Below, in pieces: positions 1-7,035 of a DNA stretch of 16,986 nt (positions are counted from its first letter, which is position 1; every line of letters begins with the position of its first letter). The position numbers and the translations under genes were made by a program. Under the pieces are notes generated by a model that did no database searches, was not told the DNA's origin, and saw only the letters and a program-made list of their open reading frames with translations. The stretch is from Tannerellaceae bacterium (lineage in GTDB: Bacteria > Bacteroidota > Bacteroidia > Bacteroidales > Tannerellaceae): NCBI GenBank assembly GCA_031267205.1, contig JAIRZN010000143.1, positions 1-16,986 of the forward strand, given 5' to 3'.

Positions 1-139
1 CGGTAATGCAGGTCAACAAGCCGCTCCGGGCGAAGCAGCAAGCGGGATGTACAAACCATCATTTATGGGCGATACTCGTATGGATGGCGCATTCGAAAAA
101 AGCTTTCCTGAAGTAGTAAACCCCAATTCCATCCCTTGA
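1..139 (+). CDS. 3' end of an unrecognised gene (partial)
   Basis: The frame starting at base 2 is open to a TGA at 137-139 and gives the last 45 residues of a protein that begins before the window. The visible part opens with a small-residue stretch rich in Gly, Ala and Gln, followed by a more ordinary tail with the motif YKPSFMGDTRMDGAF and ending NPNSIP. I do not recognise the family. The composition suggests a flexible linker followed by a short conserved C-terminal peptide. It is followed closely on the same strand by the next ORF, so the two may share a transcript. Confidence 0.6.
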   Translation, partial: GNAGQQAAPGEAASGMYKPSFMGDTRMDGAFEKSFPEVVNPNSIP

Positions 140-176
140 GTTTCAACCCTTGAAGGAAGGACTGCTTTATTACATC

Positions 177-626
177 ATGCTTTCGTCACTAAGGAAAGAG
201 AATCGCGCAACACTGGGATTCGACACGCAATCACAACCGACGGACGAGGAGAAAGCCGACACAATCTCCTCTCTTACCGGTGAACAGAAGGATGTTATCC
301 GCAGGGACTTCATCATCAAACACCTCTCCGACACATACGGCGACTGCAAACAGTCACATCTGCTGCTCGAATTTGCATCGCTACATTTCCCCGTCAAAGT
401 CAGGGAAATAAAGGAGCTGTACAACGAAGTGTACAAAAAGCGTCACACCCGCATCGAAGAACGCATCCGTCAATTGCAGCCGTTTACGGACAACCCCGAA
501 CCGGAAACTGTCGAAACAGACGACATTCCACCGTATCACAGACTGCCAGAACATGCATACGTCGGCGACATCCCACAAGAGGAAGAGGAACTTCTGAATA
601 CGGTGGATGATGAACCCGCCGCCTGA
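177..626 (+). CDS. hypothetical protein, 149 aa, helical and acidic-tailed
   Basis: This frame runs to a TGA at 624-626. ATG at 177 is the only ATG near the front. The frame is open upstream to a TAA at 117-119, and a TTG at 150 behind a purine-rich AAGGAAGG stretch could add nine residues, so the start is uncertain. The protein is highly charged, looks mostly helical and shows no signal peptide or membrane segment. The middle (around KHLSDTYGDCKQSHLLLEFA and the following KRHTRIEERIRQL) looks like a compact helical domain, while the last 45 residues are acidic, proline-containing and probably disordered. I do not recognise the family. The lower GC than the genes after 7000 and the pairing with another unknown gene leave open an accessory or mobile-element origin, but nothing here proves it. 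Confidence 0.65.
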   Translation: MLSSLRKENRATLGFDTQSQPTDEEKADTISSLTGEQKDVIRRDFIIKHLSDTYGDCKQSHLLLEFASLHFPVKVREIKELYNEVYKKRHTRIEERIRQLQPFTDNPEPETVETDDIPPYHRLPEHAYVGDIPQEEEELLNTVDDEPAA

Positions 627-646
627 TTTACCGTTCACACAAGGTA

Positions 647-684
647 ATACCCTGCAGATGGCCAAAAGGTTGTGCGCAGGGTAT
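647..684 (+). terminator. 9-bp stem-loop after the hypothetical gene
   Basis: ATACCCTGC (647-655) and GCAGGGTAT (676-684) form a perfect 9-bp inverted repeat around a 20-base loop, 20 bases after the stop codon at 626. The stem is GC-containing and well placed for an mRNA 3' end, but the sequence after it (ACTTTGTAAG) is not a real T-run. It is a weak terminator or an RNA-stabilising hairpin; a DNA operator is also possible. Confidence 0.4.
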
Positions 685-733
685 ACTTTGTAAGTTAAAT
701 TACAATTTACCTGTCAGATTCACGGTTTATTCG

Positions 734-741
734 TATCTTTG
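734..741 (+). promoter_or_regulatory. orphan -7 box TATCTTTG
   Basis: TATCTTTG matches the Bacteroidetes -7 consensus TAnnTTTG exactly. I see no convincing TTTG about 19 bases upstream. No coding region follows on the plus strand before the terminator near 1000, so if active it would make a short non-coding RNA. Confidence 0.35.
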
Positions 742-966
742 GCAGGTATCGAGAGCTGTTTGTCGTAATGCAAAATACAGCATAAGAAAGCGTTAGGAAC
801 GTTACTTATTCGTTACCTGTTTTTAGAGTCAATACTGTGTTTCAATTGGTTAGCGCGATGTACTGATTTTCTAAAGAAAGCTGGTAGCACTTATAGGAGA
901 AAGTTAGGATTTTCCGCTTAAACACATAATAAAGAAAAAGAATCAATACAGGGCAACCGCAAAAAA
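742..966. other. intergenic stretch without a recognisable gene
   Basis: I find no credible reading frame on either strand; the one ATG soon after the -7 box at 734 opens only a five-codon frame. Three CGTTA repeats occur at about 791-819. The stretch sits between a promoter-like box (734-741) and a terminator hairpin (967-1002) that would work on both strands, so an unannotated small RNA of about 255 bases is possible but unproven. Confidence 0.4.
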
Positions 967-1002
967 GAAGGCTGCCTATTTTTGCAGGGCAGCCTCTTTT
1001 TG
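967..1002 (-). terminator. intrinsic terminator of the ferredoxin gene, probably bidirectional
   Basis: AGGCTGCC (969-976) pairs with GGCAGCCT (988-995) around an 11-base loop. On the minus strand, downstream of the ferredoxin stop at 1047, the hairpin is followed by TCTTTTTT, a classical intrinsic terminator. On the plus strand it is followed by CTTTTT, so it could also stop a transcript coming from the left. Confidence 0.8.
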
Positions 1003-1046
1003 CGTTACAGATGTTCTTTAAAGGAATCCATTCCGTGATTCTTTCG

Positions 1047-1214
1047 TTAGGCCGGGTGGATAGCTTCGGTAGGACAAGCGTCCGCGCAGGTTCCACACTC
1101 TGTACACATTTCAGGATCGATATGATAAATATCACCTTCCGAGATAGCTTCGACAGGACATTCATCAATGCAGGTGCCGCAAGCAATACAATCTTCGCTA
1201 ATTAAGTAAGCCAT
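1047..1214 (-). CDS. 2[4Fe-4S] ferredoxin, 55 aa
   Basis: A small clostridial-type ferredoxin, a soluble cytoplasmic electron carrier used in Bacteroidales by pyruvate:ferredoxin oxidoreductase, related 2-oxoacid oxidoreductases and Rnf-type systems. The 55-residue product has two complete cluster-binding motifs: CIACGTCIDECP (Cys 9, 12, 15, 19) and CTECGTCADACP (Cys 37, 40, 43, 47), with the internal two-fold symmetry expected of the family and the usual length. It starts at an ATG at 1214 and ends with TAA at 1049-1047. It stands alone, with its own promoter (1254-1284) and terminator (967-1002), which fits a small highly expressed monocistronic gene. The longer minus-strand frame over this site (842-1186) is a shadow in another frame. 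Confidence 0.95.
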   Translation of the reverse strand: MAYLISEDCIACGTCIDECPVEAISEGDIYHIDPEMCTECGTCADACPTEAIHPA

Positions 1215-1253
1215 TTTCTTAAACGTTTATATATTAACAACTATTAGTTGACG

Positions 1254-1284
1254 CAAATGTAAAGGTTTCTTTCTATATATGAAA
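1254..1284 (-). promoter_or_regulatory. ferredoxin promoter (TTTC-N19-TACATTTG)
   Basis: Read on the minus strand, TACATTTG at 1261-1254 is a perfect TAnnTTTG -7 box. Nineteen bases upstream lies TTTC (1284-1281), one mismatch from the TTTG -33 box. The predicted start near 1248 gives a leader of about 33 bases before the ATG at 1214. Confidence 0.65.
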
Positions 1285-1370
1285 GGGATGTGCCGTTATA
1301 TTTTGCATGAACATGTTGTTTTTACAATAACTTGCCCTTGATCTCGTTATTATTCGAAACTGCTTGCAAA

Positions 1371-2075
1371 TTGAGACGTCTGCTTTTATTATCATATTTG
1401 TTTTTCTTCCTTGTCCAGGGATTGACAGCTCAGAAGGAAAGAGTGAAGAATCAGCCGTATGCCGACATGAAGCTGTTCCATCTGGGATTCCACATCGGCT
1501 TGCATACACAGGATTTGATACTTACCAACAACGGAACAACAGCTCCTTCGGGGCAAACTTGGTTCGCCGAGATACCTTCTTATGCGCCCGGCTTCAGCGT
1601 GGGCGTTATCGGGGACATGTTCGTGAACCCGTATCTCAACCTGCGCCTTACTCCAAGCATTCACTTCGGGGATAAACAATTTGTATTCAAGGAGTATGAA
1701 AACAATACGGAGTATACAACTTCCGTCCGTTCCAATTATATCACGATGCCGTTGGAGTTGAAATACAGTTCGGTGCGCCTCAATAACTACCGCCCTTACC
1801 TGACGGGTGGCGTCTACGGAGCTTTGGATGTCGGACGTAAGAAGGGCGAGACCTTGTTGTTGAAAAGCTTTGATTATGGTCTATCTCTGGGACTGGGCTG
1901 CGACATTTACTTCTCCTTCTTCAAGCTGTGCCCGGAGATTAAGTTCCTTTTCGGGTTGCGCGATTTGATTGAGAAAGACCGGCAAGACTTGATTCAACCT
2001 GAGTTGAGCATGTACACGGACGCCTTGTCACGCGGTACGTCGCGGATGATTGTGCTGACGTTCAACTTTGAATAA
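1371..2075 (+). CDS. porT: PorT-like outer membrane protein
   Basis: A predicted eight-stranded outer-membrane beta-barrel of the PorT family. In Porphyromonas gingivalis PorT is needed for type IX secretion of gingipains; relatives occur in other Bacteroidales. The frame has no ATG near its front. I choose the TTG at 1371 because it gives MRRLLLLSYLFFFLVQGLTA, a clean signal peptide cleaved before Gln21, and a 234-residue product, close to my recollection of PorT length. An earlier TTG at 1332 would place 13 extra residues before the signal. Alternating strands follow, with family-like blocks SNYITMPLELKYSSVRLNNYRPYL, FKLCPEIKFLFGL and a C-terminal MIVLTFNFE ending in an aromatic-rich last strand. 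The last 14 bases overlap the 3' end of convergent cdsA. It could be a general barrel relative rather than true PorT; other type IX genes are not in the window. Confidence 0.75.
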   Translation: MRRLLLLSYLFFFLVQGLTAQKERVKNQPYADMKLFHLGFHIGLHTQDLILTNNGTTAPSGQTWFAEIPSYAPGFSVGVIGDMFVNPYLNLRLTPSIHFGDKQFVFKEYENNTEYTTSVRSNYITMPLELKYSSVRLNNYRPYLTGGVYGALDVGRKKGETLLLKSFDYGLSLGLGCDIYFSFFKLCPEIKFLFGLRDLIEKDRQDLIQPELSMYTDALSRGTSRMIVLTFNFE

Positions 2076-2880
2076 ACATCATTATATATATGTATAGCGC
2101 GGGGAGCGCCATGAGGATGCTGTCGAAACGATCCAACATTCCTCCGTGCCCAGGTAGAAGGGAGCCTGAATCTTTTACTCCGAGCGTGCGCTTCATCAGC
2201 GATTCGATCAAGTCGCCGAAGGTGGCGAATACCACCACAACCACTGCCATCCCCAACCATTTATACCATGTTATAGAGGGACAATAAGCGGCGAAAACCT
2301 GCGATACGGCCGGCGTGACGACTAATCCTCCCCAAAAGCCTTCCCATGACTTCTTCGGCGATATGCGCTCGAACAGACGGTGACGCCCCAGCTTTGTGCC
2401 TACCATGTATGCCGCCGTATCGTTAACCCAAACGAAAACAAAAAGCGCCAGCCCTGGCAAGGGCGTATACTCGCCGCCGTGTCGGAAGAGTATGAAGTTG
2501 AGCATTGATAAGGAGGCTGCGCAATAGACCTGCCCCAAAAGGATGAGCGCCCAGTTATAAACAGGGTTCGCCGCCTTGGAGTACATCTCCCTGATAAAGG
2601 TGAACATAAGGAAAAGGATATACGGCAGGAAGACATTGCCGCCCGCCAAACCTCCGGCATATGCGAAGCAGGCGAGGAACAGGTACACTCCGCCCGCGAC
2701 GCCGACTATCCTTCTTGAAAGCGTACAACCGAACGGCTTCATCAACCCGTAGAACTCCCAAAGGGTAAGCCCGACGACTGTTCCGAAAACATATGGGTAG
2801 AGACCGGGATATAAAAGACCGCATAGAATAACGCCGACATAAACCATCCCTGTCGCCATGCGTATGAGCAGGTTCCTCAT
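2062..2880 (-). CDS. cdsA: phosphatidate cytidylyltransferase
   Basis: CdsA condenses CTP and phosphatidic acid to CDP-diacylglycerol, the precursor of all bacterial phospholipid head groups, in the inner membrane. The 272-residue product has about seven or eight hydrophobic segments and carries the family signature at residues 227-253 (SLMKR, then KDSGSLLPGHGGMLDRFDS), including the catalytic and metal-binding Asp residues and the HGG turn. Length is normal. It starts four bases after the ftsH stop codon, so it is the last gene of the rsfS-ftsH-cdsA operon, an arrangement common in Bacteroidales. Its 3' end overlaps the convergent PorT-like gene by 14 bases with no terminator hairpin between them, so the two transcripts must overlap. 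Confidence 0.95.
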   Translation of the reverse strand: MRNLLIRMATGMVYVGVILCGLLYPGLYPYVFGTVVGLTLWEFYGLMKPFGCTLSRRIVGVAGGVYLFLACFAYAGGLAGGNVFLPYILFLMFTFIREMYSKAANPVYNWALILLGQVYCAASLSMLNFILFRHGGEYTPLPGLALFVFVWVNDTAAYMVGTKLGRHRLFERISPKKSWEGFWGGLVVTPAVSQVFAAYCPSITWYKWLGMAVVVVVFATFGDLIESLMKRTLGVKDSGSLLPGHGGMLDRFDSILMALPALYIYIMMFIQS

Positions 2881-2884
2881 ACTA

Positions 2885-4816
2885 TCATTCCGGCTTTGCG
2901 GTTTGCTGCTCCATGATTTCTTCCGAACGCGACGCCCATGCGCGCTTGCCGAAGATGCGCTCTACGTCTTCGGAGTAAATCACTTCACGTTCCAATAATA
3001 CCCTGGCAAGCGAGTTATGCCCCTCGGCATGTTCGGATAGGATTTGCCGGGCGCGTTCGTACTGTTTGTTTATAATCTTCTGCACTTCGGAATCTATGAG
3101 CTTCGCCGTCTCTTCGCTGTACGGCTTGGAGAAGCCCCAGTCTTGTCCGCTCGAATCGTAGTAGTTAAGGTTGGGTAGTTTATCGCTCATGCCGAAGTAG
3201 ACGACCATGGCGTAGGCCTGCTTGGTCACTCTTTCCAGGTCGTTAGAGGCTCCGGTGGATATTTTCCCAAGGAACAACTCTTCGGCCGCACGTCCGCCGA
3301 GCGTGGCGCACATCTCGTCGAGTAGTTGTTCGCGGGTGGTTATCTGGCGTTCTTCAGGCAGGTACCATGCTGCGCCTAAGGCTTTGCCTCGCGGCACGAT
3401 GGTTACTTTCACCAGCGGGTTAGCGTGTTCGAGCAGCCAGCTCAGGGTGGCGTGCCCTGCTTCATGGTTGGCGATGCTGTTACGCTCGTCGGCGGTCGTT
3501 ATCTTCGAACGTTTCTCAAGTCCCCCTACTATGCGGTCGACGGCGTTCATGAAGTCGTCCTTCTGCACGAACTTCTTACCGCCACGGGCGGCTATCAGGG
3601 CGGCCTCGTTGCATACGTTCGCTATGTCGGCGCCTGAGAAGCCTGGCGTCTGGCGTGCGAGGAACTCGGTCTCTATGCCTTCGTCTATTTTTATAGGGCG
3701 CAGGTGGACGCCGAATATCTCGCGGCGCTCGTTAAGGTCGGGCAGCTCTACGTGTATCTGCCTGTCGAAGCGTCCGGCCCTTAGCAGGGCCTTATCGAGG
3801 ACGTCGGCGCGGTTGGTAGCGGCTAATATTATGACGCCGCTGTTGGAGCCGAAGCCGTCCATCTCGGTCAAGAGTTGGTTAAGCGTATTTTCACGCTCGT
3901 CGTTGCCGTTCATGTTGACGTTTTTGCCCCTGGCGCGGCCTACGGCGTCTATCTCGTCTATGAAGACGATGCAGGGGGACTTCTCCTTGGCCTGCCGGAA
4001 GAGGTCGCGGACGCGGGAGGCTCCTACGCCTACGAACATTTCTACGAAATCGGAGCCTGAGAGCGAGAAGAACGGTACATCGGCTTCACCGGCTACGGCT
4101 TTAGCCAGAAGTGTCTTCCCTGTTCCCGGAGGGCCTACGAGCAGGGCGCCCTTGGGTATCTTGCCTCCGAGTTCGGTATATATGCCGGGGTCTTTGAGGA
4201 AGGAGACTATTTCTTCGACTTCTTGCTTTGCTTCGGCCAGGCCTGCTACGTCTTTGAACGTTACTTTCTTGTCGTTGTTCTTGTCAAAGAGTTGCGCTTT
4301 AGACTTGCCTACGCTGAAGACGTTGCCCGCGCCGCTCGGTCCTGCGCCGCCCGACATTCGCCGCATGATGAACATGAATATCAGTATAAAGAGTATGAAG
4401 GGAACTATCGACAGGAACAGGTTCCACACCGTATCCTCGCCTTCCTCGTATGTCACTTGGGCGTTGATGTTGTTCTCGGTTGCTATACGGTCGTAGAAGT
4501 CTGAAAACTTGTCGGCCGATGGTATTTTGACGATCACCTTCGGGTCTTTGCCCAGCCTGTCGGCGTCTTTGTTAAATACCGCCTTGGTCTTATCCGGCTT
4601 AACGGTTGCTTCGATGGTGTTCTTCCTGTTGTACACGAGTAATTTGTCGAATGTGTTCTCCTGCGCCAGCTTCTGGAATTCCGTCCAGCCCATCTCCCTT
4701 GTCACGGAGGTGTTTCCCGTGAAGTACAGGGCGGCGAGCATCACAAGTATAGCGCCGTACATCCAGTATATGTTGAAGCGTAAGCCTTTGCCTGGTGTGT
4801 CTTTCTTTTGGGACAT
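2885..4816 (-). CDS. ftsH: ATP-dependent zinc metalloprotease FtsH
   Basis: Membrane-anchored AAA+ protease that extracts and degrades membrane proteins and unstable regulators. The 643 residues show an N-terminal membrane helix (about 17-33), a periplasmic domain, a second helix (about 133-151), then the AAA module: Walker A GPPGTGKT (228-235), pore loop FVGVG (261-265), Walker B VFIDEID (284-290) and the second region of homology with ATNR and RAGRFDR (347-352). The protease domain has the zinc motif HEAGH (451-455) and the third ligand Asp526 in SNDLE. Nothing is missing. It starts with ATG at 4816, about 40 bases after rsfS ends, and is followed within four bases by cdsA. In Escherichia coli FtsH tunes lipid A synthesis; its tight coupling to cdsA here fits a similar link between proteolysis and lipid synthesis, but that is inference. 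Confidence 0.98.
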   Translation of the reverse strand: MSQKKDTPGKGLRFNIYWMYGAILVMLAALYFTGNTSVTREMGWTEFQKLAQENTFDKLLVYNRKNTIEATVKPDKTKAVFNKDADRLGKDPKVIVKIPSADKFSDFYDRIATENNINAQVTYEEGEDTVWNLFLSIVPFILFILIFMFIMRRMSGGAGPSGAGNVFSVGKSKAQLFDKNNDKKVTFKDVAGLAEAKQEVEEIVSFLKDPGIYTELGGKIPKGALLVGPPGTGKTLLAKAVAGEADVPFFSLSGSDFVEMFVGVGASRVRDLFRQAKEKSPCIVFIDEIDAVGRARGKNVNMNGNDERENTLNQLLTEMDGFGSNSGVIILAATNRADVLDKALLRAGRFDRQIHVELPDLNERREIFGVHLRPIKIDEGIETEFLARQTPGFSGADIANVCNEAALIAARGGKKFVQKDDFMNAVDRIVGGLEKRSKITTADERNSIANHEAGHATLSWLLEHANPLVKVTIVPRGKALGAAWYLPEERQITTREQLLDEMCATLGGRAAEELFLGKISTGASNDLERVTKQAYAMVVYFGMSDKLPNLNYYDSSGQDWGFSKPYSEETAKLIDSEVQKIINKQYERARQILSEHAEGHNSLARVLLEREVIYSEDVERIFGKRAWASRSEEIMEQQTAKPE

Positions 4817-4855
4817 ATATTTTAATTTGAAATTTTGTTTGTTCTACATTATATA

Positions 4856-5215
4856 TCAGTTATCGTCCGGTATTTGCTCTATCTTCGAGTCCGCCCAAAG
4901 GCTTTCTATGCCGTAAAACAGCCGTTGTTCGGGTAAAAAGATGTGCACAAGCACCGTGCCGTAGTCTATTCCTATCCATCGGGCGTATTGATTGCCGTCT
5001 ATGGAGAGGGGTTTCTCGTTCGCTTCCTTCCTGACGAAGTCCCAAACTGAGTCGGACAATGCCTGCACTTGCGTCGGGGTGTTTCCTTCGCCGATGACCA
5101 TGTACCGGCATATCGCTCCCTGATGCATCGTCAGGTCTACCGTCACTATATTCTTCGCTTTCTTTTCCTGAAGGCCTCGAACGATTGTCTTTACTAATTC
5201 TTCCGTTTGTTCCAT
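4856..5215 (-). CDS. rsfS: ribosomal silencing factor RsfS
   Basis: RsfS binds ribosomal protein uL14 on the 50S subunit and blocks joining with 30S, saving energy under starvation. The 119-residue product starting at the ATG at 5215 has the expected family length and motifs: an N-terminal helix, IVTVDLT, then WIGIDYGTVLVHIF (80-93) and RLFYGIESLW (98-107). The frame is open 126 bases further upstream, but the extra residues are arginine-rich and unlike the family, and the promoter box at 5233-5240 lies inside them, so the 5215 start is preferred. It is the first gene of the operon with ftsH and cdsA. Confidence 0.95.
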   Translation of the reverse strand: MEQTEELVKTIVRGLQEKKAKNIVTVDLTMHQGAICRYMVIGEGNTPTQVQALSDSVWDFVRKEANEKPLSIDGNQYARWIGIDYGTVLVHIFLPEQRLFYGIESLWADSKIEQIPDDN

Positions 5216-5232
5216 GTATTGTATTTGAGGCA

Positions 5233-5240
5233 CAAATATA
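5233..5240 (-). promoter_or_regulatory. -7 box of the rsfS-ftsH-cdsA operon
   Basis: On the minus strand TATATTTG (5240-5233) matches TAnnTTTG exactly, 17 bases before the rsfS ATG, giving a leader of roughly 10-12 bases. No good TTTG is present about 19 bases upstream, so the box stands on the -7 match and its position. Confidence 0.5.
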
Positions 5241-5315
5241 ATCTTAAATTCGATTGGAGAGGGGGTCATGCGCGTAAAAATGCGGGTTCGCTCCTTCCCG
5301 TCGGCGCCTTGTCGC

Positions 5316-6131
5316 TCACGTCCGGCGGCGCGAAGGGTCATTGTCGTCGTCGGCTTGAGGCTCCGTTGCCTCGTCGTCGCCCTTGCCGGCGGTTGTTCGC
5401 GGCGCGGTGTGGTGCGAGCGGATGCGGATGTACTGGTCGATGTAGGAGTTGACGAAGTCTATTATATCGGAATACTGCGTGGCCTCGCCGCGGTCGCCGT
5501 CCAGAAGGCTTGCGGCGTATACGGCGTTGATTCCGTCGGTGAAATTGCGGAAGGAGCGGTCTACGGAGACGCGGGCCTTCTTCATGGTACCGAGATTGTC
5601 GTACTCGCCGGCGTGCTGCACGCGCTCGACGTACAGCGCCTTAAGCCTCTCGTTGAGCGCCTCCAGCGTAGCGACGGGCTCGCTCAATTGCAGGCCTGCA
5701 GCCAGGTTCGAGTACCTTGGCATCCTTAATTCCTCTATCATATGGAAGACAAGGGTAGTTATCTCTGTTATAGGCGATACGGGTATCTTTTTATACTTGT
5801 CTATCACTTCCATCAGCACGAGCGCAACTTCTTTCTTCTTCACATTGTCGCTGTACAGCGCCGATTTAACGCTGTATTTTATGGACATGAAGACGTCCTT
5901 GCGCTTTTTCTCCACTTCGCGTATGTATTTCGTCTCCACGGCCTTGGATTTACGTTTGTATATGACTTCTTCCTTCTCGAAATTGCGCAGGAAGAGCCTC
6001 CATAGCTTGAAGATGCCCGGTATGTCCAACTCCCTTGCCTTCACAAACGTTACTATGACGTCGTGGAAGTCGAAATGTTCACCGTTCTTAAGGTGATTGA
6101 CGATAGTGCGATAACTTTTAATAGCTTTCAT
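5316..6131 (-). CDS. DUF6261-like hypothetical protein, 271 aa
   Basis: A mostly helical cytoplasmic protein without signal peptide or membrane segment. It resembles, from memory, the DUF6261 group of Bacteroidales hypothetical proteins, whose function I do not know. Visible features are a lysine/arginine-rich segment around residues 50-80 (EEVIYKRKSKAVETKYIREV), a central helical region, a second helical block ending in DIIDFVNSYIDQYIRIR, and a strongly charged low-complexity tail of about 30 residues (repeated Asp/Glu, then RRRT) that is probably disordered. It starts with ATG at 6131. Its stop lies 100 bases before the rsfS start, and rsfS has its own -7 box, so it need not be part of that operon. 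Upstream lies the 42-bp repeat array, which it shares divergently with the NlpC/P60 gene. Confidence 0.7.
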   Translation of the reverse strand: MKAIKSYRTIVNHLKNGEHFDFHDVIVTFVKARELDIPGIFKLWRLFLRNFEKEEVIYKRKSKAVETKYIREVEKKRKDVFMSIKYSVKSALYSDNVKKKEVALVLMEVIDKYKKIPVSPITEITTLVFHMIEELRMPRYSNLAAGLQLSEPVATLEALNERLKALYVERVQHAGEYDNLGTMKKARVSVDRSFRNFTDGINAVYAASLLDGDRGEATQYSDIIDFVNSYIDQYIRIRSHHTAPRTTAGKGDDEATEPQADDDNDPSRRRT

Positions 6132-6185
6132 ACATGCGTATATTATGTTTTATTACTGTTCCTTACCTTATCGCGGGCATTATCA

Positions 6186-6196
6186 ACCGGTGACGC
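6186..6196 (-). promoter_or_regulatory. left copy of outward-facing 11-bp motif GCGTCACCGGT
   Basis: On the minus strand GCGTCACCGGT ends 54 bases before the DUF6261-like start codon. An identical copy on the plus strand (6974-6984) ends about 51 bases before the NlpC/P60 start. Matched orientation and distance suggest a shared operator or leader element; the inner ACCGGT is itself a palindrome. Confidence 0.45.
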
Positions 6197-6313
6197 CTCA
6201 TGCATCCGCACATGACCGCATATGTACCTTAGTTCAATACTTGCGAATGCATCATACGGCATGCTGAAGGCCATCCTGAGGTCATCCGGCATCAAGTAAT
6301 GTGTAATACGCCG

Positions 6314-6342
6314 CAAATATAAATATTCCTTTTAATATACAA
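6314..6342 (-). promoter_or_regulatory. candidate promoter of the DUF6261-like gene
   Basis: On the minus strand TATATTTG (6321-6314) is a perfect -7 box, and TTG (6342-6340) lies 18 bases upstream as a -33 box. Transcription would begin near 6308, giving a long leader of about 177 bases that contains the 11-bp motif at 6196-6186. The -33 box lies inside the first unit of the 42-bp array. Confidence 0.5.
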
Positions 6343-6969
6343 TACATATATTGCATAAAAAAAATCCTTCCTTATCATATATTATCCGTACATTGTATAA
6401 TAAAGCTTTTTTCACATAGCATATTATACGTATATGTCGTAAAAAAATTTATTCCATCAAATGTACGGTACGTATACGTTATAAAATAATTCCCAGCATG
6501 TCATGTATTATGCGTATGCGTTATAAAACGATTTCTGTTATATTAGATATTATGCGTATATGGTATAAAATAATTTCTTTTAGATCGAATATCATATGTA
6601 TGCGGTATAAAATGATTTCTTTTTATATAGGATATTATATGTACACTGCATAAAATGATTTTTGTTATATTGGATATTATATGTATACGATATAAAACAA
6701 TTTGTTTAATACTGGATATTATACGTATGCGATATAACAAAATTTGTCTTAGACAGGATATTATACGTATGCTGCATGGATAGGAACCTGTTTGGATGGT
6801 ATATTATACGTATGCATTCTGCTAAAATATTTTTAAGGATATATATTATATGTATATCGTGTACAGAAATTTGTTTTATGACGAATCCTGTACGTACAGT
6901 ATCTTAAAAAATATATTTTATGGCGTATATTATGCGTATAATGCTTAAAAAAACTTATTTTGGGGAGAA
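6338..6969. repeat. array of fifteen degenerate 42-bp tandem units
   Basis: Units begin at 6338, 6380, 6422, 6464, 6506, 6548, 6590, 6633, 6675, 6717, 6759, 6802, 6844, 6886 and 6928; thirteen are 42 bp and two are 43 bp. The best preserved parts of each unit are TATTAT followed by RYGTAT (often ATACGTAT, a palindrome), then TATAAAA and ATTT about 14-28 bases in, while the last 14 or so bases drift. It is very AT-rich, has A-tracts in every unit and codes for nothing credible. It fills the gap between the divergent promoters of the DUF6261-like and NlpC/P60 genes. A period of 42 bp equals four turns of B-DNA, so the same groove recurs on one helix face. Confidence 0.9.
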
Positions 6970-6973
6970 AACT

Positions 6974-6984
6974 GCGTCACCGGT
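6974..6984 (+). promoter_or_regulatory. right copy of outward-facing 11-bp motif GCGTCACCGGT
   Basis: It lies four bases beyond the end of the 42-bp array and 12 bases upstream of the first -7 box of the NlpC/P60 gene, so it is placed where an activator or repressor could act. It is the inverted counterpart of 6186-6196. Confidence 0.45.
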
Positions 6985-6996
6985 ATCTGAATACCG

Positions 6997-7014
6997 TAGA
7001 TTTGCATACATTTG
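6997..7014 (+). promoter_or_regulatory. tandem -7 boxes of the NlpC/P60 gene
   Basis: TAGATTTG (6997-7004) and TACATTTG (7007-7014) both match TAnnTTTG, ten bases apart, 15-32 bases before the ATG at 7036. Neither has a clear TTTG about 19 bases upstream, which would suit an activator-dependent promoter; the 11-bp motif at 6974-6984 occupies that position. Confidence 0.5.
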
Positions 7015-7035
7015 CTGCATAGACATAGTATTGTT

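Noticed and set aside
840..890. Possible tRNA-like fragment (CAATTGGTTAGCGC resembles a D-arm)
   Set aside because: No acceptor, anticodon or T-arm pairing can be completed around it.
842..1186. 114-residue minus-strand ORF over the ferredoxin region
   Set aside because: It is out of frame with the clear ferredoxin gene and runs through its terminator.
3222..4496. 424-residue plus-strand ORF opposite ftsH
   Set aside because: It is an antisense shadow of a fully conserved ftsH, Ser/Arg-rich and unlike a real protein.
6543..6740. Minus-strand ORF of 65 residues with 14-residue repeats
   Set aside because: It exists only because 42 is a multiple of three; units of 43 bp break the frame and no domain or plausible start supports it.
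6338..6969. CRISPR array or centromere-like plasmid partition site
   Set aside because: The units are degenerate tandem repeats without spacers, and there are no cas or par genes nearby.
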